DNA from: Gemmatimonadota bacterium
GTDB lineage: Bacteria > Gemmatimonadota > Gemmatimonadetes > Longimicrobiales > Longimicrobiaceae
Assembly: GCA_019240375.1 (NCBI GenBank)
Contig: JAFAYN010000037.1
Span: forward strand, 1 to 6,419
Direction of reading: 5' to 3'
Length of the DNA: 6,419 bases
A model generated the notes under the pieces. It was not told the origin of the DNA, searched no databases, and saw only the letters and a list, made by a program, of their open reading frames with translations. The position numbers were made by a program, and so were the translations under genes. Below are positions 1 to 6,068 of this stretch, piece after piece (position 1 is the first letter of the stretch; the number at the start of each line of letters is the position of its first letter).

Positions 1-224
1 AGTCGCCGCGGCACTACATGGCGCTGGTGATCTGGCCGGGGACGGACTACCACTGGTACCGCCACCAGAGCGACGGCTTCTGGGGGCACAAGCCGGGGCA
101 GACGGCGGCCCGCAACTACGACAACAGCAACGTGGTCATCACCAACCCCGAGACGGCCAACCGGGGCGGGTACACGGACTTCTGCGGGTACTTCTTCGGG
201 CCGAAGAGCATGGTCATCCAGTAA
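1..224 (+). CDS. Uncharacterised Cys/His protein, 3' end only (paralogue of the gene at 246-1256)
   Basis: This is the C-terminal end of a gene that enters from the left edge. The reading frame runs from base 3 (bases 1-2 complete a codon, probably CAG), giving 73 residues and a TAA stop at 222-224. The ATG at 18 is an internal Met, because the residues before it (SPRHY) also match the full-length paralogue encoded on the opposite strand. By eye 62 of the 73 residues are identical to the last 73 of that protein. The fragment keeps the DYHWYR His motif, the SDGFWGHKPGQT segment and the GGYTDFCGY Cys. Differences cluster in the last 30 residues. The part that would carry the NNCYNYA Cys lies outside the window. 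Function is unknown; see the paralogue for the domain description. The gene is convergent with that paralogue, with 21 bases between the two stops. No U-tract terminator is visible after it. Confidence 0.85.
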   Translation, partial: SPRHYMALVIWPGTDYHWYRHQSDGFWGHKPGQTAARNYDNSNVVITNPETANRGGYTDFCGYFFGPKSMVIQ

Positions 225-469
225 GGTCTCTTCGGGAGCTTCGGGTTACGAAACGACCATGTTCGAGGGCCCGAAGTAGTACCCGCAGAAGTCGGTGTAC
301 CCGCCGCGGTTCGCGGTCTGCGGATCGTAGATGATGTTGTTGCTGTTGTCGTAGTTCCGGGCCGCCGTCTGGCCGGGCTTGTGGCCCCAGAAGCCGTCGC
401 TCTGGCGGCGGTACCAGTGGTAGTCCGTCCCCGGCCAGATCACCAGCGCCATGTAGTGCCGCGGCGACT
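1..469. repeat. Large inverted repeat formed by the 3' ends of two convergent paralogous genes
   Basis: Bases 1-221 pair with 249-469 (position p matches 470 minus p). Bases 1-63 are perfectly complementary to 407-469, and mismatches increase toward the centre. The 27-base centre holds both stop codons and a spacer in which CTTCGGG occurs twice (230-236, 239-245). The left arm is cut by the window edge, so the repeat may extend further left. It is explained by an inverted duplication of the gene, but as RNA or single-stranded DNA it could also fold into a very long hairpin. Confidence 0.85.
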
Positions 470-1256
470 GGGTGGACGAGGCGCAGTTCGGCGCCGCCAG
501 GGCGCCGTCGCTGGTGGCGCCGGCCCCCACGTTGGAGCAGGCCATCACGGTCGCCTGGGCGCCCGTCGCCCGCCCCGGCTGCGCGAAGGTGTCGGTGCGG
601 CGGTTGCTGGCGTAGTTGTAGCAGTTGTTGTTCCGCATCGTCGTGCGCTGCGCGTTCCAGAAGTTCGGGTTGAACGCCGACGCCTCGTACGAACACGACC
701 CCACGGTCAGCGTGGTCCAGCTCGACGCGTCCGTCCCGATCACGGTGGCGCCCGACATGATGCTCACGTCACCCACGGCCTGCGTGGTCATGGTGTCGCC
801 GGTCGCCGGGGCGGCGTCGGCGGTGGAGGTGGTGCCCTCCTGCGCCGGGAACGACGCGGCCTGCGTCGAGATCCCGTTGATCCCCTCGTTCACCAGCCGC
901 TTCAGGTCCAGCCCCTCGTAGCTCGCCAGCGGCCCCGACACCCCCTCCACCGCCGGGACCAGCTTCCCCATCTTCTCCACCAGCCGCTGGGCGATCTCCA
1001 GCCCGCGCGACTCGTTCCCCGCGACCCCGCCGCCGACGCGCAGCTCGCGCGGGAGGTGGCCGTGCTTCTTGGCGGCGTCGTCGTCCAGCTCCAGCACCAG
1101 CCCGCGGTACCCCAGGATCCCCAGGCTCCGCTCCGCAGACACCGCCGTCTCCGGGGTGGCGGCGATCTGGCGGAGGATCTCCTGCGCCTCCCGCTCGTCC
1201 AGGACGAAGGAAGGATTGGGGCGGCCGGAGAAGATGTCGATGGTTACGCGTACCAT
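246..1256 (-). CDS. Uncharacterised two-domain protein with IFSGRPNP N-terminal motif and C-terminal NNCYNYA/DYHWYR Cys-His domain
   Basis: The protein has 336 residues. The ATG at 1256 is chosen because the protein then begins MVRVTIDIFSGRPNP, a motif I recognise at the very start of many bacterial hypothetical proteins, and because GGGGGT lies 6 bases upstream. The frame stays open for 85 more codons, but that stretch is Arg/Pro-rich and begins in a terminator T-run. Residues 1-125 form a compact alpha/beta-looking domain. Residues 130-165 are a Thr/Ala/Ser/Gly-rich linker. Residues 165-336 form the C-terminal domain, with Cys212 in NNCYNYA, the TDTFAQPGRATG segment, His280 in DYHWYR, His292 in GHKPG, and further Cys at 188, 240, 258 and 324. 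A conserved Cys followed by a conserved His resembles NlpC/P60- or CHAP-like cysteine hydrolases, but I cannot show that fold. No signal peptide or membrane segment is visible. It lies downstream of the haloperoxidase genes but probably has its own promoter (1601-1629). Function is unknown. Confidence 0.82.
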   Translation of the reverse strand: MVRVTIDIFSGRPNPSFVLDEREAQEILRQIAATPETAVSAERSLGILGYRGLVLELDDDAAKKHGHLPRELRVGGGVAGNESRGLEIAQRLVEKMGKLVPAVEGVSGPLASYEGLDLKRLVNEGINGISTQAASFPAQEGTTSTADAAPATGDTMTTQAVGDVSIMSGATVIGTDASSWTTLTVGSCSYEASAFNPNFWNAQRTTMRNNNCYNYASNRRTDTFAQPGRATGAQATVMACSNVGAGATSDGALAAPNCASSTQSPRHYMALVIWPGTDYHWYRRQSDGFWGHKPGQTAARNYDNSNNIIYDPQTANRGGYTDFCGYYFGPSNMVVS

Positions 1257-1509
1257 GGTGTTACCCCCACGTTGAGGAAGGTGTGGACGTTCCCCGCCGC
1301 GTTCGCGGCGAGGCCGAGGTCCTGTTTCCGTCCGTCTGGTCCGGGGATCCCGTCTTCGGGCGCTGCCCGCCGCCGTGCGGAACCGTGTCCGTGGCGATGT
1401 GAAAGGGGATCGTCCCCGGGGCCGGCCACACGAGGGCCGACGGCTGGGTCCGGTGATTCCCGGAAGGTCGCGCTGCAGGGATCGGGGTGGCGGATTCCCG
1501 CCGGAACGC
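1257..1509 (-). other. Long untranslated leader of the gene at 246-1256, no separate gene seen
   Basis: This 253-base stretch lies between the terminator-like hairpin and the start codon. I see no credible coding region: the in-frame extension is Arg/Pro-rich and lacks a ribosome-binding site of its own. It holds small GC-rich hairpins, for example GGCGG/CCGCC with a 4-base loop at 1489-1502 and CGCCGC/GCGGCG with a 4-base loop at 1295-1310. If transcription starts near 1594, this is the distal part of a leader of about 340 bases. Confidence 0.45.
1263..1268 (-). promoter_or_regulatory. Ribosome-binding site deciding the start at 1256
   Basis: On the minus strand GGGGGT lies 6 bases before the ATG at 1256. 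It is a weak but plausible Shine-Dalgarno sequence. It supports starting at MVRVTIDIFSG rather than at the far upstream in-frame ATG at 1511. Confidence 0.55.
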
Positions 1510-1550
1510 AAAAAGGCCCCCGGACCCGGGCGCTGTGCCGGGCGGGGGCC
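1510..1550 (-). terminator. Intrinsic-terminator-like hairpin (possible attenuator); copy 1 of a structured element
   Basis: On the minus strand the outer stem GGCCCCCG/CGGGGGCC (1543-1550 with 1515-1522) encloses an inner stem CCCGG/CCGGG (1538-1542 with 1525-1529) and an 8-base loop CACAGCGC, followed directly by five T (1514-1510). This is a textbook Rho-independent terminator in the minus direction. It starts about 45 bases after the predicted transcription start of the promoter at 1601-1629 and lies about 250 bases before the next start codon. It could therefore end a short RNA of about 85 bases or act as an attenuator. It could also serve as a backstop terminator for transcripts from the haloperoxidase gene. 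A related element lies at 4379-4433. Confidence 0.75.
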
Positions 1551-1566
1551 TGTGTCGGCCGATGTC
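1545..1566 (-). other. Conserved 5' block of structured element, copy 1
   Basis: On the minus strand this 22-base block starts GACATCGGCCGACA and runs into the hairpin stem. The corresponding block at 4412-4433 differs at 3 of 22 positions (GACACCGGCCGGCA at its start). Such similarity between two otherwise different intergenic regions suggests a shared regulatory or RNA element rather than chance. No function is known to me. Confidence 0.55.
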
Positions 1567-1600
1567 TCTACGTCTCTCTGGTTTCGCTTTTTCTTCGGTA

Positions 1601-1629
1601 ATGATAAACGGCTTTCATGCGCGCGTCAA
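1601..1629 (-). promoter_or_regulatory. Sigma-70-type promoter upstream of the gene at 246-1256
   Basis: On the minus strand TTGACG (1629-1624) and TATCAT (1606-1601) are separated by exactly 17 bases. Each hexamer has one mismatch to the consensus. The promoter sits in a locally AT-richer island (about 1575-1620) within very GC-rich DNA. Transcription would start near 1594 and run toward the gene at 246-1256, passing the terminator-like hairpin at 1510-1550 first. Start-site position is inferred from spacing. Confidence 0.7.
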
Positions 1630-1659
1630 GGGCCACTCCAGCTCCGGCTCCGTACGCGC

Positions 1660-1694
1660 GGAGGGGCCGGGATCTCCGCGATCCCGGCCCCTCC
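1660..1694 (-). terminator. Perfect 15-bp hairpin after the haloperoxidase stop, no U-tract
   Basis: Bases 1660-1674 and 1680-1694 are perfectly complementary (arm GGAGGGGCCGGGATC) with a 5-base loop. It begins 24 bases after the stop at 1719. No T-run follows on the minus strand, so it may block exonucleases, mark a Rho-dependent end, or act as a U-less terminator. Its position matches the hairpin after the second haloperoxidase gene. Confidence 0.55.
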
Positions 1695-1718
1695 TGCCTC
1701 CCCTCCACCGCGGCGCGG

Positions 1719-3293
1719 TCAGACCGGGGTGACCCGGCCGTCCTGGATACGGATGGTGGTGCCGTCGAACCTGGTGATCTGGTAGTACTCCGGCTCGTTG
1801 AGCAGCAGGCTCTGCTCCTGGAGCACCCCGATGGCCACCGTCTCGCCCAGCAGCAGCGACTGGTCGTAGTCGCTCCGCCAGTGCACCCCCGCCCCGTTGC
1901 GGCCCAGGGCGATGTTGCCGGCCAGCTTGTTCAGCTCGCTCCCCACGGTCATCGAGCCCGCGTCCGCGCCGGTGTAGGCCACCAGCGCGGTGCCATCGGC
2001 GTTGGGGACCAGGGGGTTCTCGATGGGCGTGCTCTCGTCGAAGAACGCCTTGAGGATGGTGGCGCAGGCGCCCGAGCCGGTGGCGTGTCCCGCCCCGTAC
2101 GCCGGATGGGTGGGCGCCCCTTCCGGGAAGGCCTGCGGGAGCAGGTAGCTGCCGAAGCGGTCGCCCGTCTGCCCGCCGAAGTACGGTGCCAGCCCCCCCG
2201 ACTGGAGCGAGGCCAGGATCTCGCCGTTGATCTGCGGATACGTCCGGCGCCCGGTGAGGTGGTTGTCGATGCGCCCGCCGAACTCCTCCGGGCGCAGGCG
2301 GCGGTGCACGAACCACTTCTGGAACCAGACCGCGCGCAGCGCCCGCGTCAGCAGCTCCCACACCTCGGTGAGCGCGTGCGGCGGGCCCAGCGTGGCGAAG
2401 GGCGCCTGCTTGGTGTAGCTCCGGTACGGGTTCCCCTGGTCGAAGGGGAACTCCATGTCGCGCCCGATCACTCCGCTCCCGGTGAGCTGGTTGCCGGGCA
2501 CCTCGTTGAGCAGGATCAGGCAGGTGTTGAAGTAGTGGTCGGCCACGGTGTCGATGTGCACCCGCTCGCCCAGGTCGCGCAGGTTGCGCACGAAGCGGCG
2601 CCGCGTGGTGTCGATGCTGTCCTGCCCGCGGCGGTCCCACCCGTTCTGCACGTCCAGCCAGTCGCCGAACGAGGTCAGGTAGTCGATCCCCGGGTTCACC
2701 GTCACCTGGCGCTGGTCGATCTTGAGGTCGCCGTAGGTGATGTAGCCGTCCGTCGTGCTCCGTCCCTGCCCCGCCGGGAGGCGCGGGTCGCTGGTCCCCT
2801 TGAGCAGGAACTGGCTCAGATAGGGCCCCACGGTCTCACCCGGGTAGATCCCCCGGAACACGGTCTGGGTGGTCACCGCGCCGTTCTGCTTCGGCCCGCG
2901 GAAGTCGGAGAAGTCGGTGTTGAGCGACTGGATCGCCTGCTGGACCACGGTGCTGGAGCCGTAGTCGTTGAAGTGGACGTCACGCGCCAGCGCCATCCAG
3001 TACAGCTCCCCCATCTCGCTGGAGTTCTGCGCCGAGTCGATGCGCGGGGCCGGCGGCACGGTGACGGCCTGCGGGTCGGGCCCCTCCAGGTCGAAGGCGA
3101 GGCCGGCCTGCGGGTTGGTGAGCTTCTTCCCGCCGGGGCCGAGCTGGATCGCCTCGAAGTCGGCCGGGTCGCGCGTCCGGAGCGCGGTCAGGAGCGACTG
3201 GTACGAAGCGGGCACCACGTCGCCCACCGCGTCGTGCTGCAGCCCCTTGGAGAAGTTGGCGACGTACGGGTAGTCGCGCTCCTCCCCGTTGTT
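1719..3293 (-). repeat. Direct repeat copy A: haloperoxidase domain
   Basis: This block matches 4509-6068 over its whole length, from the Asn-Asn-Gly-Glu-Glu segment to the stop codon. Two small length differences account for the 15-base size difference: six extra residues in this copy near 2150-2190, and one residue fewer near 2935-2945. Similarity falls away abruptly upstream, where the two genes carry different N-terminal domains. Bases 1822-1939 are identical to 4612-4729 without a single mismatch. Confidence 0.9.
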
Positions 3294-4337
3294 GCGGTGG
3301 CGGGGGTGCGGGCGGTGCAGGGCGATGTCGGCGGCCAGGAGCCGGATCCGGTGCGCAGCCTCCCGGCGCGACGGCACGTACTCGAGGGAGCCGACGCTCC
3401 ACGGCACGGTGCGCCGCTGTCCGGCCCCGTCGACCGAGAACGGCCAGACCGGGTCCTGGCTCAGGTCCGCGCCCGCGTACCGCGCGTCGCGGTCGCCGCA
3501 CCCGAGGCGGAAGTCCTCCGCCTGCACGTCGCGGAAGTCGACCCGGGCGTCGTGGATGGCGTCCTCGCCCGGAGCGGACCGGTCGGACGACAGGTTGCGC
3601 GCGTAGTCGGCCACCGCGGGCGGGCCGTAGTAGATGACGAAGTCGGAGCCCGTGCCACGGTCCACGCACAGGTTGTCCTTGAGCCGCAGCGTCACCGGGA
3701 CGTTCTGCGCGCTCACGACGAAGTTGTTGTCCCCGGCGCCGTAGAGCGTGTTGCTGTAGAAGACCAGCTCCGCCCCGGACTGCATGGCCGACCAGTAGAA
3801 GTTGTTCTGGAAGCCGTAGATCAGCGTGTTGCGCACACGGATCAGGCCGGCGTTGGCGTGGCTCCCGATCCCGCGGTTCTCGTACGTGGGGGCGGGGGAC
3901 GCCCGGCGGATGATGCACGCGTCCACGGTCACCCGCGGCTGCGCCAGGCCCGCCGAGATCGCGACGCCGAGGTGGCTCCCGCCGGGTCCCGTTCCCAGCG
4001 ACTCGATCTGCAGCCCTTCCAGCCGGACCCCCGGCGTGTCGATGGACACCGCCCAGTAGGTGTCGTCGACGCGGAGGCGGTACGCCGAGTCGCTCCACGT
4101 CCCCCCGTGCCGCTCGCCGGGCGGGACGACGATGTGGAGGTAGCGGTCGGCGTCGGTGATCCAGTCGGATGTGATGTCTGCGCGTCCGGTGTCCTCCATG
4201 GCGTAGCACTCGATGCGCATGATGGCGTCGAGCGCCACCAGGTTTCCGTACTGCGTGTTGAGCCCGAGCAGGGCGGCCCGGAGCGAGGTGAAGTCCCCGC
4301 CCGAGGGCTTGACCGTCTTGGTGATGATCGTGGGCAT
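1719..4337 (-). CDS. Vanadium-dependent haloperoxidase with N-terminal parallel beta-helix-like domain
   Basis: The protein has 872 residues. The family uses H2O2 to oxidise halide to hypohalous acid at a histidine-bound vanadate. The start at 4337 is set by AGGAGG 5 bases upstream; an in-frame ATG 14 codons earlier has no such site. Residues 1-321 are rich in short strands and Asn/Gly turns and end in DGAGQRRTVPWSVGSLEYV, an ending typical of right-handed beta-helix (pectate-lyase-like) domains. Residues about 325-872 are the haloperoxidase, opening with DYPYVANFSKGLQHDAVGD and FDLEGPD segments like those of algal and cyanobacterial bromoperoxidases. Active-site residues visible are K674 and R682 (KWFVHRRLRP), H744 and H751 (HPAYGAGHAT), and R813 and H819 (GRNGAGVHWRSD). 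K-to-R spacing and H744 fit the bromoperoxidase type rather than the fungal chloroperoxidase type. A749 replaces the usual Ser of PSGH. No signal peptide is visible, so location is unclear. The fusion is unusual. It lies 171 bases downstream of its paralogue and may be co-transcribed with it. Confidence 0.92.
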   Translation of the reverse strand: MPTIITKTVKPSGGDFTSLRAALLGLNTQYGNLVALDAIMRIECYAMEDTGRADITSDWITDADRYLHIVVPPGERHGGTWSDSAYRLRVDDTYWAVSIDTPGVRLEGLQIESLGTGPGGSHLGVAISAGLAQPRVTVDACIIRRASPAPTYENRGIGSHANAGLIRVRNTLIYGFQNNFYWSAMQSGAELVFYSNTLYGAGDNNFVVSAQNVPVTLRLKDNLCVDRGTGSDFVIYYGPPAVADYARNLSSDRSAPGEDAIHDARVDFRDVQAEDFRLGCGDRDARYAGADLSQDPVWPFSVDGAGQRRTVPWSVGSLEYVPSRREAAHRIRLLAADIALHRPHPRHRNNGEERDYPYVANFSKGLQHDAVGDVVPASYQSLLTALRTRDPADFEAIQLGPGGKKLTNPQAGLAFDLEGPDPQAVTVPPAPRIDSAQNSSEMGELYWMALARDVHFNDYGSSTVVQQAIQSLNTDFSDFRGPKQNGAVTTQTVFRGIYPGETVGPYLSQFLLKGTSDPRLPAGQGRSTTDGYITYGDLKIDQRQVTVNPGIDYLTSFGDWLDVQNGWDRRGQDSIDTTRRRFVRNLRDLGERVHIDTVADHYFNTCLILLNEVPGNQLTGSGVIGRDMEFPFDQGNPYRSYTKQAPFATLGPPHALTEVWELLTRALRAVWFQKWFVHRRLRPEEFGGRIDNHLTGRRTYPQINGEILASLQSGGLAPYFGGQTGDRFGSYLLPQAFPEGAPTHPAYGAGHATGSGACATILKAFFDESTPIENPLVPNADGTALVAYTGADAGSMTVGSELNKLAGNIALGRNGAGVHWRSDYDQSLLLGETVAIGVLQEQSLLLNEPEYYQITRFDGTTIRIQDGRVTPV

Positions 4338-4342
4338 GCGGT

Positions 4343-4348
4343 CCTCCT
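4343..4348 (-). promoter_or_regulatory. Strong Shine-Dalgarno site AGGAGG deciding the start at 4337
   Basis: On the minus strand AGGAGG sits 5 bases before ATG at 4337. The alternative ATG at 4379 lies in the structured leader element and has no such site, so translation most likely begins MPTIITKTVKPSGGDF. Confidence 0.8.
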
Positions 4349-4378
4349 GAAGGTGAAAGTCGGGAGCCGCGGGGCACA

Positions 4379-4433
4379 CGAAGAGGCCCCGCCCGCGACG
4401 CTGTGCGCGGAGGGGCCTCTGCCGGCCGGTGTC
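4379..4433 (-). promoter_or_regulatory. Structured leader element, copy 2, upstream of the beta-helix haloperoxidase gene
   Basis: On the minus strand a 5' block starting GACACCGGCCGGCA leads into an outer stem AGAGGCCCC/GGGGCCTCT (4412-4420 with 4382-4390), an inner stem CCGCG/CGCGG (4406-4410 with 4393-4397) and an 8-base loop CACAGCGT. Order, loop size and loop sequence match the element at 1510-1566, while the stem bases differ in compensating pairs. Here the hairpin is followed by TCGTG and not a T-run, so termination would be weak. It ends about 45 bases before the start codon. It could be a regulatory leader, a processing site or a repeat family; its role is not known. Confidence 0.55.
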
Positions 4434-4443
4434 GGGTGTCGTC

Positions 4444-4480
4444 CGGGACCGCCGTCATTCCGGCAGCGCGGGCGGTCCCG
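4444..4480 (-). terminator. 10-bp hairpin after the second haloperoxidase stop, no U-tract
   Basis: CGGGACCGCC (4444-4453) pairs perfectly with GGCGGTCCCG (4471-4480) around a 17-base loop. It begins 28 bases after the stop at 4509, in the same position as the hairpin at 1660-1694 relative to its gene. No T-run follows, so it is a doubtful terminator and may instead stabilise the 3' end or allow read-through into the next gene. Confidence 0.4.
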
Positions 4481-4508
4481 ACCCCGCGCCGCCGCCTTCG
4501 TGCGCCGC

Positions 4509-6068
4509 TCAGACCGGGGTGACCTGCCCGTTCTGGATGCGCACGCGGGTGCCGTCGAACTTCGTGAGCTGGTAGTATTCCGGTTCGTTGAAGAGGAGGC
4601 TCTGCTCCTGCAGCACCCCGATGGCCACCGTCTCGCCCAGCAGCAGCGACTGGTCGTAGTCGCTCCGCCAGTGCACCCCCGCCCCGTTGCGGCCCAGGGC
4701 GATGTTGCCGGCCAGCTTGTTCAGCTCGCCGCCCACGGTCATCGAGCCCGCGTCCGCGCCGGTGTAGGCTACCAGCGAGTTGCCGTCCGAGGTGGCGACC
4801 ACCGGGTTCTCGATGGGCGTGTCTTCGTTGAAGAACGCCTTGAGGACGGTGGCCAGCGCCCCGGAGCCGGTGGCGTGCCCCGCGCCGTACGCCGGGTGGG
4901 TCGGCGCCCCTTCCGGGAAGGCCTGCGGGAGCAGGTACGAGCCACCGGAGAAGTGCTGGTGCAGCATCCCCGACTGGAGCGAGGCGAGGATCTCCCCGTT
5001 GATCTGGGGATACTGGCGCCGTCCGTTCAGGTGGTTGTCGATGCGCCCGCCGAACTCCTCCGGGCGCAGCCGCCGGTGCACGAACCACTTCTGGAACCAC
5101 ACCGCCCGCAGCGCCCGCGACAGCAGCTCCCACACCAGCGAGAGCACGTGCGGCGGGCCCAGCGTGGCGAAGGGGGCCTGCTTGACGTAGGCCAGGTACG
5201 GGTTCCCCTGGTCGAAGGGGAACTCCATGTCGCGCCCGATCACTCCGCTCCCGGTGATCTGGTTCCCGGGGACCTCGTTGAGCAGGATCATCGCGGCGTT
5301 GAAGAAGTGGTCGGCCACGTTGTCGATGTGCACCCGCTCGCCCAGGTCGCGCAGGTTGCGCACGAAGCGCCGCTGCTTGGGGTCGATGAAGTCCTGCCCG
5401 CGGAAGTCGGCCCCGTTCTGCGCGTTCAGCCAGGTCTGGAAGTCGGTCAGGTAGTTGAAGCCCGCCTGCACCGTCCACTGGCGCTGGTCGATCTTGAGGT
5501 CGCCGTAGGTGATGTAGCCGTCGGTGGTGCTGCGTCCCTGCCCGGCCGGGAGGCGCGGGTCGCTCGTCCCCTTGAGCAGGAACTGCGACAGGTACGGCCC
5601 CACCGTCTCACCCGGGTAGATCCCCCGGAACACGGTCTGCGCCGTCACCTGGCCGCCCTGCTTGGGGCCCCGGAAGTCGGTGAACTCGGTGTTCAGCGAC
5701 GGGAGCACCCTCTGCTGGATGAAGACGTTGGAGCCGTAGTCGGTGAAGGGGACGTCGCGGGCGAGCGCCATCCAGTACAGCTCCCCCATCTCGCTGGAGT
5801 TCTGCGCCGAGTCGATGCGCGGGGCCGGCGGCACGGCGACGGCGTGCGTGTCCGGCCCCTCCAGGTCGAAGGCGAGGCCGGACTGCGGGTTGGTCAGCTT
5901 CTTCCCGCCGGGCCCCAGCTGGATCGCCTCGAAGTCGGCGGGGTTGCGGGTGGTCAGCGCGTTCAGCAGCGACTGGTACGAGGCCGGAACCACGTCGCCC
6001 ACCGCGTCGTGCTGCAGCCCTTTGGAGAAGTTGGCGACGTACGGATAGTCGCACTCCTCCCCGTTGTT
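4509..6068 (-). repeat. Direct repeat copy B: haloperoxidase domain
   Basis: This is the partner of 1719-3293 in the same orientation. The match runs from just before the stop codon (the last residues of both proteins are VTPV) up to the NNGEE segment. Beyond it the N-terminal domains are unrelated in sequence, so the boundary marks the domain junction. Confidence 0.9.

Noticed and set aside
1..469. Transposon terminal inverted repeats
   Set aside because: The arms are coding 3' ends of paralogues ending at stop codons, with no transposase or target-site duplication in view.
1257..1511. N-terminal 85-residue extension of the gene at 246-1256, starting at an ATG at 1511
   Set aside because: It begins in the T-run of a terminator-like hairpin, has no ribosome-binding site, is Arg/Pro-rich, and the protein body starts naturally at MVRVTIDIFSG.
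381..1601. 406-codon plus-strand open frame opposite the gene at 246-1256
   Set aside because: It is Arg/Pro/His-rich low-quality translation antisense to a well-supported gene and runs through a promoter and terminator; typical GC-rich shadow frame.
4337..4379. Upstream ATG at 4379 as start of the beta-helix haloperoxidase
   Set aside because: It lies next to the structured leader and lacks a Shine-Dalgarno site, whereas ATG at 4337 follows AGGAGG at ideal spacing.
1510..4433. CRISPR repeat array
   Set aside because: Only two copies 2.8 kb apart, diverged in sequence, with whole genes between them; no regular spacers.
2980..5478. 832-codon minus-strand open frame spanning parts of both haloperoxidase genes
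   Set aside because: It is the shifted frame of both genes and crosses the intergenic hairpins; composition is Arg/Pro/Gly-rich with no recognisable domain.
2968..6048. Similar 101-codon plus-strand frames at 2968-3273 and 5743-6048
   Set aside because: Their mutual similarity follows from the haloperoxidase duplication on the other strand. They lack ribosome-binding sites, so conservation is not independent evidence of coding.
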